The notes under the pieces were generated by a model. The model did not search any database. It was not told where the DNA came from and saw nothing but the letters and a program-made list of their open reading frames with translations. Both the position numbers and the translations under genes were made by a program. This document shows positions 45,846-55,410 of a stretch of 64,000 nt of DNA, piece after piece. Within the stretch, counting starts at the first letter, position 1, and every line of letters begins with the position of its first letter. The stretch comes from Rotaria sordida (Eukaryota; Rotifera; Eurotatoria; Philodinida; Philodinidae): assembly GCA_905250125.1 (NCBI GenBank), contig CAJNOL010000143.1:62001-126000 (forward strand). Reading direction: 5' to 3'.

Positions 45846-46262
45846 AGGGTGTGGGTGTGGGTGTGGGTGTGGGTGTGGGTGGGTGTGGGTGTGNNNNNNN
45901 NNNNNNNNNNNNNNNNNNNNNNNNNNNNNNNNNNNNNNNNNNNNNNNNNNNNNNNNNNNNNNNNNNNNNNNNNNNNNNNNNNNNNNNNNNNNNGTGTGGG
46001 TGTGGATGTGGGTGTGGGTGTGGGTGGGTGTGGGTGTGGATGTGGGGTGTGGGTGTGGGTGGGTGTGGATGTGGGGTGTGGGTTTGGGTGTGGGTGGGTG
46101 TGGGTGTGGGTGTGGGTGTGGGTGTGGGTATCAATGAAGAGAAAGTAAACACCCGCACCCACCCACCCACACTCACCCACCCACCCACACACCCACACAC
46201 CCACACCCACACCCACACCCGCCCACCCACACCCGCCCACCCACACCCGCCCACCCACACCC
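45846..46262. repeat. Large TGTGGG...CCCACA array with 100-N assembly gap
   Basis: About 280 bp of GTGTGGGTGTGGG-type repeats interrupted by 100 Ns (45894-45993), then the spacer TATCAATGAAGAGAAAGTAA and about 110 bp of CCCACCCACACCC/CCCGCCCACCCACA repeats. The largest copy of the dispersed hairpin. The gap is exactly 100 N, so its true length is unknown. ORFs across it are artefacts. Confidence 0.9.
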
Positions 46263-46295
46263 TAAAGCGAATTTCATTAGAAATTCACAATTAAG

Positions 46296-46795
46296 CTGGT
46301 GTACTTGTACATTCCATTGATACGGATGATTATACAGGTCAATCATGTCATCGTGGTGCATTTCCAATAACTTCAGTTATATCGGGCATATTCTTTACAT
46401 CAATATCATCAATAAAAACAACAACAAATAATATTTCAAGCGTAGAAAAAACAAAAATATGTGTAGCAGTTGATAAAATTTATTATTTGCCTGATGAAAA
46501 TGACGTCGAATACTTTTATATCTGTTTACCAAATCAACAGTATCCAGCAGCACGTTTTAAATGTGAAAAAAGTTTTCTTTTTTCTGAACAACATCAAGCT
46601 TGTATAAAAAAACCAGTAAGCTCAATTTTCACAATCAAGTTTTAATAATTTTTTATATTTTTTTAGACCTTTTTTCGAAGATATTTTTACAAGTACTTAC
46701 CAATCCTGGGTAATTATGTTTTATACTTTTCAATATTATTGATTATTATGGCAATTATCTATATATTCAGCAATGAAATCACGGTTTTGCGTTGA
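46296..46795 (+). pseudogene. GH18 chitinase 3' fragment with chitin-binding domain and membrane anchor
   Basis: Exons 46296-46615 and 46667-46795 (51-nt intron, GTAAGC/TTTTTTAG). The first gives the end of a GH18 barrel, GVLVHSIDTDDYTGQSCHRG (compare GVMVWSIDTDDFxG in animal chitinases), then a six-Cys chitin-binding (CBM14-type) region with the Cys spacing of peritrophin-A domains. The second encodes a hydrophobic segment (YVLYFSILLIIMAIIYIF), a likely C-terminal membrane anchor. The catalytic DxxDxDxE part is absent: upstream is the telomere-like array. Either 5' exons are lost behind the assembly gap or this is a broken copy. Confidence 0.65.
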
Positions 46796-46959
46796 CAGGT
46801 TCAACACAGTTTATTCTTATTAATCGAGTATGTTATTGTTCAACATCGGCATCATGATTAACAATCGGAAAACATCAGAAGAACTTTGTAGTGAAGTTAT
46901 TAGTTTAAATATGTTTTAAATACATGTATTAAATAAAGATGAAAATATAAATTAAGACT

Positions 46960-47580
46960 TTTCATTATTTAATTCAAGTACAGATGATATTGATGAACGT
47001 ATTGATGCACTTAGATTTGATCTTGGTTGTTCATTAAAAGTATATTTCGTAGGTAGTGTTATTTTATGTATTGATGTTGATTGATTACGTTCATTACTTG
47101 AATCATTTATTAACCAAGGTTTTTTGTTGAATTATCAAATGCTGTATTTTGAAATCCATCACTATGATTATTATATACATCATTAATAGTAAGATTATTT
47201 GCTATGGAATCAATTTTATGTGTAGTAATTGATCATAATTGATCAAATGTTGCTGCTCGTTGAAGAACAGGATCAGTTTTTGATTGAAAATTTGGTTTCT
47301 TTTTTGAGAAATATATTGATCATTGATTAATTTGTATTCACTTAATTTTTTGTTTGATAGACGTAGTTTATCACCAAGATCTATATCAGTTTCCATAACA
47401 TCTTGATCGTTCTATCTTGAAATATTTTTAAATAAATAATTTTACATAATCATTATTTAATGTTTGTCGACCGTCTTGATCATAACGTTTTAATAAAAAA
47501 TTAAGTAAAAATTCTAATTGATCTTTAGTTTTGGTATTAGACTTTTCAATTCAAATAATAGATCGAAGACGATTATCAAA
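46960..47580 (-). pseudogene. Decayed coding relic with an EF-hand-like block
   Basis: Minus-strand pieces DQLEFLLNFLLKRYDQDGRQ (with an EF-hand-like DQDGRQTLNNDY) and, in another frame, METDIDLGDKLRLSNKKLSE are broken by several stops and frame changes. Probably an old gene copy; family unknown. Confidence 0.3.
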
Positions 47581-47671
47581 GAAAATTTTATGAAAATTTT
47601 TCAGAATTAATTAAAGCTTAAAAGTTGCATAGTTTTATCGTGTATTAATTTTAATATTAAAATTGAATATA

Positions 47672-47953
47672 CCCAGGTCCAATAAAACGGCGTCGTAAAC
47701 GGCCTGAAACGGCTATAAAACGGCGATTAACGATGTAAAACGTCGATAAACGGCACCGTAATCCGTCATACCAGATTACGGAAGCAAAACCGGAAAAAAA
47801 CGACCGCCGTTTTCTAGCGATAGACGGTGGTCGTAATACGGTATGACGGATTACGGCGAAATAAGGACAAAATTACTGCAGTAATTCGCCGTTTTATAGT
47901 CGTTTCAGGCCGGATACGACGCCGTTTCCGACGGCCGGAATGATCCACCTGGG
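47672..47953. mobile_element. 282-bp CCCAGGT-ended MITE rich in AACGGCG words
   Basis: Starts CCCAGGTCCAATAAAACGGC and ends GATCCACCTGGG, with TA outside both (47670-71, 47954-55). It is a near-complete inverted repeat built from AAACGGC, CGTAAACGG and CCGTAATACGG-type words. The termini match the 2.25-kb element at 25875. Confidence 0.8.
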
Positions 47954-48252
47954 TAATGATGAAGTTGCATAAGGTCATATCTCCTGATTTGGATGAGTTA
48001 CTAGAGATGAAAGTCCAGTTATAGATTGTTCACCTATTTCAGCACATTTTTTTACAATCACTTGGACGTAAACATAAATTCATTAATATAGCGCACGGGC
48101 GGCGCAAGCTCAATTTTTTAGGGGAAACAATAAGCTTTAGAATGAGATTATGTTTCCCTTCCAAGCCATTCTTCAAAGCTCAGCAGTAAAAGTTTTTTTT
48201 TTTGAAATTAATCTTTCAAAGCCATACTATCGGAGGCATGCCTATTAATTTA

Positions 48253-48834
48253 ACGAGTGTTGCAAAAGTTCTTGGACAAAAATCAAAGGCTATATCTCCG
48301 TCAATCTAAATGCTACGAGTCTTATTTTTTTTTTGTTTGAAAGAGCAAAGTGTGAGCTACAGAAAACGATATTAAATAAAATTCTGCAGTGTGCAAATTC
48401 CGGTGAAAAACCTTATCAGACAAAACTCTGTTGGCGTAAAATTTTGCTTGTGTACGGAAAACCAATGTTTTTTGACAAAACGGTCTCTCGTAAACCACAT
48501 TTTACGCATTAGAAAATCGGCCGAAGAAACTTGGTCACCAATAATCTGATACAGAGTTTTCCGCGCTACATTTTGCATTATTTATTTTTTGAATCAGTGC
48601 TTATGGGAGACCCATTATAACACAATTAAGCTTTACCTGCTTTTACAACAGCTTTCTTAGGGGTACTTCGTTTTTAGCTTCTTTTCATTCACGTTAATAT
48701 GCTAACAAATTTAATCAATATGGTTTTTTGTAGTTTAGACTTTGCTTTTTTGAATCAAAAAAAAAGGCTCCTAGCCTTTAGAATGACAGAGATATGAGCT
48801 TCGACTTTTGTCCAAGAACTTTTGCAACACCCCT
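48253..48834. mobile_element. Long-TIR MITE, TA target site
   Basis: The end GTGTTGCAAAAGTTCTTGGA is mirrored at 48834, with TA at 48251-52 and 48835-36. The subterminal TATATCTCCGTCAATCTAAA block resembles other elements here. No transposase. Confidence 0.75.
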
Positions 48835-48836
48835 TA

Positions 48837-50135
48837 TTTAACAGCATATTAAGAGTTTGAGGGTAGGGTAATGCTTTACATTGACAACAAATGTGTCCAA
48901 CGCTGGTTAGCAAAACTGAAGTTTTTTTTGTTATTACCTTCCGCTCACCGATCATTGGCTTTTCGAGTTGATATTTATGTGAAAGATTGTCTGCCATTTC
49001 AACACCTATTTTTTGTTTGTATGATTTTCAATTGTTTGTTCATCATTAATAATAACTGTACGATATTTATCAATATCAATTAATAGTGTGCATGTGATTC
49101 TAGGTAATTGCCAAAGACAAGACTCACACTCTTCAAAATTATAGCAGTTATGTAACATCTTACATTTTCTCAGTAGACTTTAAGTAAAGTCAACAAATTT
49201 TGAATCTTTGTCAGCGTCAACAATGACTCTTATTCGTGAACTTTACATCTATAATTCTAGTTATTTAAGAGAAGAAGTGTATGTTTAAAAGATTTAAAAT
49301 GAGAAAAGCAATAGAGAACAATCGCATGGTGGAAGCACTTGCTCTTCTAGAACTACGTATAGAGTGAATATTACGAGAGTATTAAGAGAAGGTCATAGAA
49401 AATGCGATGATCTCTCATTTTGTTCTCTTTAATATGGCACTGTTAAAAAATAGTATCTAGAACCTGAAAACTACTTTGACATGATGAAATCTTGCTATAG
49501 AAAATTCTATTGACTATTAAAATCATCATCCGAATTTGCTTTACATTACAGAAGATAAGAAAATACGTTGTTGTTAAACTTTTTTTCCACCATCCTACAC
49601 AAACGCACTCATAGAGTGGCCCCAATCTTCACTAAAACAATGAAGTCAGAGGTGTTCATCGCAATACTATCGCGATGGACATCTCTGACTGGAGTATATC
49701 GCTACAAAAAAAGCCATTTTTTGATAGAATTAGTGTCTCAATGTTGTAGCGAATACAAATGTCAGTGGACCTTATATCGAAGACTTACTATTCAATATTT
49801 ACACCAAACTTTTGCACATTCCTAATTATCCTTTGTTACCAGTTCTCGTTATTTAAAATGATTACCGGTACCGATCCGAAATTTTTTAGACCGACCGGTA
49901 TACCAGTGATACGTCAGTCCATCATTGAATACCGACAATATACCGATTTACAGGCAATAGACCGAGCTTTAAAACGAAATTTTGTTTGTTTATATTTTCT
50001 TTATTTCATACTTTATAATAAAACAAAAAAAAACAAAAACAAAAATATCCCCATGCTCAAACAGAGAAGTTATATTCATATCGAAACAAAAATCACTTAA
50101 TGATGTATATGAAAATAAAACAAAAAAAAATAACA
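48837..50135. other. Intergenic stretch
   Basis: AT-rich; several unsupported ORFs. A small island of CCGGT/ACCGG words at about 49860-49975 stands out. Confidence 0.45.
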
Positions 50136-51053
50136 TTATACATTTGATAAACATTTGTTAGAAAATTTTGTAAAAAATAAATTTGATTGATTTAAATTTA
50201 TTGAAGATATGGAATTATTTGTTACAATTATTAATTCATGTTTATCAGCTACATAACAAATAGCATAACAATCAACTGAATAAGATTCTAAATATTGTTC
50301 TGTATTTAATATATGTAAAATATCAATTGATGGATCATTAATAAAAAAAATATATTGATTTAAAGATTTAATAAATGCTGAATAAATTGTTAATGGTTGT
50401 TGAGCACGTTGTAATTTAATTGATGGTAATTTTTCATGTATTATATTATCATTTGTTATTGAACAAAATACAACACCATATGATGAATCATCCATTTGAA
50501 CAAGAAAATTTATTGTTTTTTCATTAACACATAAATGTATAAAACGTCTTACATTAGGAAACATTGATGTTAAATCATAATCATACTGATGAACTAATTT
50601 TTCAAGAAGATTTTTTGATAATGTCCAACGACAATTACGATTTAAATAAATATGATACATATATTTATCACATACAGTACCAATACCACGTTGTGATTCA
50701 TTATATCTTGGATAAGTTATTTCTAATCCATCATCATCACCATGTGGTAACATACGTGTATCAAGTTTACGACGTTGATTAAGTGAATAAATAAAAAATT
50801 CACGTTCTGTAAACATATAAATAATACCAGTTTGAATAGAACCCATTGATATAATAAGACCATCATGCCAATTAAGAGTATATTCTTTATGAAAACGACG
50901 TTCAATAGTACCTAATTGCCATCTATCTAATCGATTAAGTTGACTTTTAAAACAAACTATATATTGTGCATCACATGTTATTAAGAGAAACATATTTCGT
51001 TCATGTTGATAGTGTGAAACTAAAAAAACAAAAATTTTCCGATAGAATTTCAT
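50136..51053 (-). CDS. Protein of unknown function, propeller-like
   Basis: An open frame of 305 codons from ATG at 51053. Near its start is an acceptor-like TTTTTGTTTTTTTAG followed by TTTCACACTATC, so either the ATG is real or this is a 3' exon whose upstream exons were not found. The protein is an alternation of short hydrophobic beta-like stretches (FLLITCDAQYIVCF, IISMGSIQTGIIYMF, TINFLVQMDD, ELIIVTNNSISSIN) separated by polar turns, the look of a WD40- or Kelch-type beta-propeller, but no clear WD repeats. No signal peptide or membrane segment. Codon use is AT-rich like other resident genes, arguing for an ordinary nuclear gene. Family not recognised. Confidence 0.6.
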   Translation of the reverse strand: MKFYRKIFVFLVSHYQHERNMFLLITCDAQYIVCFKSQLNRLDRWQLGTIERRFHKEYTLNWHDGLIISMGSIQTGIIYMFTEREFFIYSLNQRRKLDTRMLPHGDDDGLEITYPRYNESQRGIGTVCDKYMYHIYLNRNCRWTLSKNLLEKLVHQYDYDLTSMFPNVRRFIHLCVNEKTINFLVQMDDSSYGVVFCSITNDNIIHEKLPSIKLQRAQQPLTIYSAFIKSLNQYIFFINDPSIDILHILNTEQYLESYSVDCYAICYVADKHELIIVTNNSISSINLNQSNLFFTKFSNKCLSNV

Positions 51054-51924
51054 GTTCTCTTTCTACATATATCTATTCATAATTTAAGGTTGATTCGCTT
51101 AGAACAGTCATCAATAATACATTGAGTTCTTGTATTTGTATTTTAATTAGTACTATTTCATTTCAAACTAGAGGAAAGATTTTTAATATTATCTGAAGTA
51201 AAGAGTAGTTCTTCAGAAATTAATTGTAACTTTTGAATCCTTTAAGCTCTACCTTACTAATATCCATGATTTAATAGATAATTACAAAATGGAGAGTTCG
51301 AATAAAATTGGGAACATTTATGCAGGAAATGAGAAGTGAACAATATTCCTGAAAGAAAAAAGGAAATTGTTCCATTTCCCGGAGAATTGGTTTACTCTGT
51401 CATAAAGTCAAATAGAAATGATTATGTAGTTATTATTTAAATCCATTAACGACAGAAGAAATTATTTTATACCTTCACAAATAGAAGTTCAAGAGATTTA
51501 ACCAATGTCTTCATCGACTGGTCTTGTTTAGCACTACGGGGTAGAAAGAGCATGAAATTTTTAATCCCTTCGCTGACTTCTAAGTGATGAAAAATTCAAT
51601 GCTTTTTATACATAGATTATGTCAAGTTTTACTATCATAAGACTACAAAATCTTAACATTCTAAAGGATTTCGCATGATTTTATTGAAAAATTTTATTCC
51701 ATGTAATTGAAAACAAACCATTTATACAACTATAGATAATCGTTATATCTTTTAATAATATAATATAAAATCTCGTTTAATGATTTTTACCTTATAGGAT
51801 ACTATATAGTGTTCTAATGAATATGAATTTCTATTGAGATTTGACTAAGCTATCAAGTTTTCCTAAGATTCGTATTTTTGAATTTTGATCTGAAACTTTG
51901 TGTATATTGAGAACTGAACTAGAC
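51054..51924. other. Intergenic stretch
   Basis: AT-rich; nothing recognised. Confidence 0.45.
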
Positions 51925-52452
51925 TATTATCCATTTCAAAATAGAAGAGCAGTAGGTATTTTTTTGAATAACTTCTGATAGAAATAAGATAGAGACGTGC
52001 GATTTTCACCGTTGAAAAGAGGAGATGAAGACGCATCGAATCATATATTACAGATTTTACTACCAACTATTGCGAGAGTTTCTATTGAATCTTTTCAAAA
52101 AAAAAATATGTGTACGTTTGAGCTCGATTTGTACAGTGAGTTTTCGTGAAAATGTAACAAAAAATACTCAAACTTTCGTCTATTTTTTTCGAAAAATCTA
52201 GTAGAGACTCACAGAAAAATGTCTTTAACTCCTGAATGTTACAAGCTAAAAATCTGGATCTTGCGCAGTTTTGTAGATCTCCGATTAGAGGTTCTGATGC
52301 ATTCGTAAAAATCGAAAATTCTCTGTGTAATATATGATTCGATGCGTCTTCATCTCCTCTTTCTAACAGTGAAAACCACAGGTCCATACCTTCTTTCTAT
52401 CGAAAACTATTAGAAAAATACTCATTGCTCTTCTATTTTGAAATGAATAATA
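51925..52452. mobile_element. Inverted-repeat element
   Basis: TATTATCCATTTCAAAATAG at about 51925 is mirrored at 52452, and the arms include GAGGAGATGAAGACGCATCG and its complement, each about 170 bp. No clear target duplication, no transposase. Confidence 0.65.
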
Positions 52453-52727
52453 ACTTCTATAAAAAAAATTTACAATGTGTCAACTTTTACTTGGTGAACT
52501 AGCAGCTCTGGTATACACTATCCATGGAAATTAGTCTAGTGATAGACATATTAAAAATTTCGATAGCTTAGCTCAATCTCAATAGAAATCCGAAAGCTTC
52601 TCACATTAGTAGCAATCTGTAAACTGTTTATTAGAAAATGAATTGTAAAATTTCAATTTATCAAGAGTGATAAATAATTATCATTACTCGAATATAAAAT
52701 TATTTAATTCTTCAGAACAAATCACTA

Positions 52728-54155
52728 CTAAAAAATATTACCAGGATTTAAAATCAAACGTTCAACTTTATCATTTGAAGTAGATATTGTTTGTTGTTGA
52801 ATTAATGGAGGTGAATTCATTGTATTTAATATTTGTCGATGATTATCATGAGAATTTACATGATTATTTTGTATTGATGATGAAGCAGATATATTACGAC
52901 CAGAAAATAGTAGATTATTACTGTTTGAAGTTGATTTTAATCGTGTACTAAATTGAATTCGTCGAGGTCCAGTAGTATTTGTTATCGGAGATTGATTATC
53001 ATTTCTTCTACAAAGTATTTGGGAAAACAAAAACTCTTTATTTCGAAGAATAATTATTAGATGAAATTTTTTTAGAAAAATGTACAGTTTTCATATTATT
53101 TAGATAGAATAATTATTATTTCGATTTTTTGAGAAAGTAATAACTAAAAAATCGAAGATTATTCCTCGTGGAGAGATGCAGCAGGTTTTTAGCTGTGATG
53201 AATATTACTGTTTAATAAAATTTATATGAATAAAGAAAATTTAATTTACTATTTAATCGTACATAGTATTATTAGTTAGTGTTGTTGTTGTTGTTGTTGA
53301 TTGATTATCTAGACGTTTTGATCGAATACCAAAATTAGATCTGAATAAAACAAACACAAAATCATATTTATTTTTGAATTTTAATTATTACATATCATAA
53401 TCTTCTTTTTTTTCATAATTAACTTCTTCATTATCATCATCAGCATAACCACTTTCAATATTTTTTTCTTGACGTAATAGTTCTTTTTTAGTCATTTGAA
53501 TATCATTATCATCGAAATCTTGTTTATTATTATTATCATCTGTTGTTATGACTGGAGTTTTAACAATGATTGTTGATTGTGTCGATGGTTTATTAATTTT
53601 ATGATCCGATGAAAAAAAATTTTCAATATCTAATTCATTCATATGTAATTTAGGTATATGTTGAATTAATGTTGAACGTTGAAAATTTTTTTCATAATCT
53701 TTAAATTTTTTCCAAGCTTGAAAATAAAAGAGAGAATAAAGAAAGATTTCCAATGTATTGTTAAACAAACCTTGTTCATAATTTTGAGAAGTAAATAATT
53801 CATTAATTTCATTACATTGATCTTGAAATTGTTTTTTATTTTCTTCTGATAGATTTTTATTTTTTAAACGAATATTTTCAAGTTTATCTTTTAATTTTTG
53901 AATATTTTCATAAAATTTTTTTTCTATTATTTTAATATAATTTATTGTTGAATCAATATCTTGATTACAAAAATTTTCATCATCATTAAGTGTTTGTTCG
54001 ATTTCATCTAAACGATCACTAAGATGTTGAACTAATTTTTCCGGATTTGATAATAATTGTTGTTCATATTCATCTATTTTTGAATCCATCAATGAAATAT
54101 TCATAGTTTTACAAAAAAAAATTTGACATAGATTTTTTTTTCCCAGTAAATTCAT
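52728..54155 (-). CDS. Coiled-coil protein of unknown function
   Basis: Exons E1 53771-54155, E2 53392-53716, E3 within 53253-53340 and possibly E4 52728-53007. E1/E2 are separated by a 54-nt intron (GTTTGT/TTTTCAAG) that contains no stop and is a multiple of three, so retaining it adds 18 residues. E2/E3 (GTAATAATT donor, TTTATTCAG acceptor) keep frame. E3 can end at TAA 53253 or splice from AT/GTACG to the acceptor before 53007, adding 92 residues of Ser/Asn-rich low-complexity protein. The product is mostly a charged coiled coil (HLSDRLDEIEQTLNDDEN, KFYENIQKLKDKLENIRLKN) with an acidic Asp/Asn-rich tail. The true start may be at an internal Met (MDSKIDEYEQQ). No known domain seen. Confidence 0.6.
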
Positions 54156-55410
54156 AAATATTCACTTTCATTGGAATTTATAAAGAAACCGACGAACTCT
54201 CTGTTTCATAGAGGTCATCAGTAGACGAGAAATTTTATACTTTTCAATAATGATAGGTATTATAATCAATTTTGAAAGAACAAAAACCACGATTTAATAA
54301 TGATTCAAATGTATTGGGTAATAGATATAAAAGGTTTTTAAGATCATGGTATACTCTATTGACAGTAGAGGAAACCGAAACGAATTTCTTTTTCATAGAT
54401 CTTATGACTATTTTTGGTGAATTTTTCAACAAAATATCATGATTTCACTAAAGTTGATTTTCGAGTTTAAGCTTTGCCTAAGGGAATCTTCTCCTCAAAA
54501 ATGAATTCTTTTTTTTTTTTGAGCTCCAATCATAATGAAATTTTCAGTGCAGGTGTATTTCGAGCTAGACATATCTCATTCAGCTCAATACATTGAGTCT
54601 ACGAAGAGTTGATTATGACTAAAAATTTAGGTTTCCGTGCGTTTCAAATTTCTTTGCCATTTCAAATGCTAGAAAGTTCGGATGAGTTTTAAAATGTAGT
54701 CAAGATGTGACGTTGTGGTTTTTTAGAAAACTACTCTGATGAAATATGAAAACTTCAAAAAGTGTAGATTCAGAACAGTTAGCTTTTTATGAACATTGAT
54801 GGAAAAATCCTGCTCTGTTAAGTTGTAGAGCTAATTTTGACACCAAACCCATGTTTCTAGTGTTTAAAATGGTGGAGAAATCTGGGACACATAAAAACGT
54901 AACAATCAAAAGTTTTTAGAAAAAAACTTTATTTTCTCCTTTATGAGGGTTTAGAAAAACCTGTGTAATATCCTTGAATATCATCATCCCATATGATAAA
55001 AACCGGTGGTTAACCGTGGTTTTACCGGTCCGGTTAGCGGCTTCCGTCGCTAAGATTTACCGTTAAAAACTGTTCGGTATATACGATGTGCGATAAAATC
55101 AATAAACTATAGTACATTCGCAAGTAGACACTGTGCTTTATCTAACGAACTAGAAATAACAGAATCAACAAATTGGGGCACTCAATGAAACGTGTCCGGT
55201 GTAAAAGTATTAGATATTCAAAAACCTATATTGAGAATTTGATTCCGAGACAAAAGCAAACTTTGTTCTTCTCGTTATATTTCAAGGTTGGAAATAACAA
55301 AAAAAAATCTGATACAAAACTTACTAATAAATAGTCGTAATACCTATGAAAACGAATCTTTTTTGGGCTTCCTCTACTCTCAGTCGGGTATATCTGATGA
55401 AATAGAATCT
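54156..55410. other. Intergenic stretch
   Basis: No gene recognised; a 62-codon minus ORF (54244-54432) has no support. A palindromic CCGGT-rich island (AAACCGGTGGTTAACCGTGG, TTTTACCGGTCCGGTTAGCG) sits at about 54995-55085. Confidence 0.4.

Noticed and set aside
45761..46294. Several overlapping ORFs of 84-165 codons with Gly/Val/Trp or Pro/Thr/His repeats across the N gap
   Set aside because: They are translations of the TGTGGG/CCCACA array and of the 100 N; no protein is supported.
52082..52387. 101-codon minus-strand ORF
   Set aside because: Lies in the inverted-repeat element at 51925-52452; no domain.
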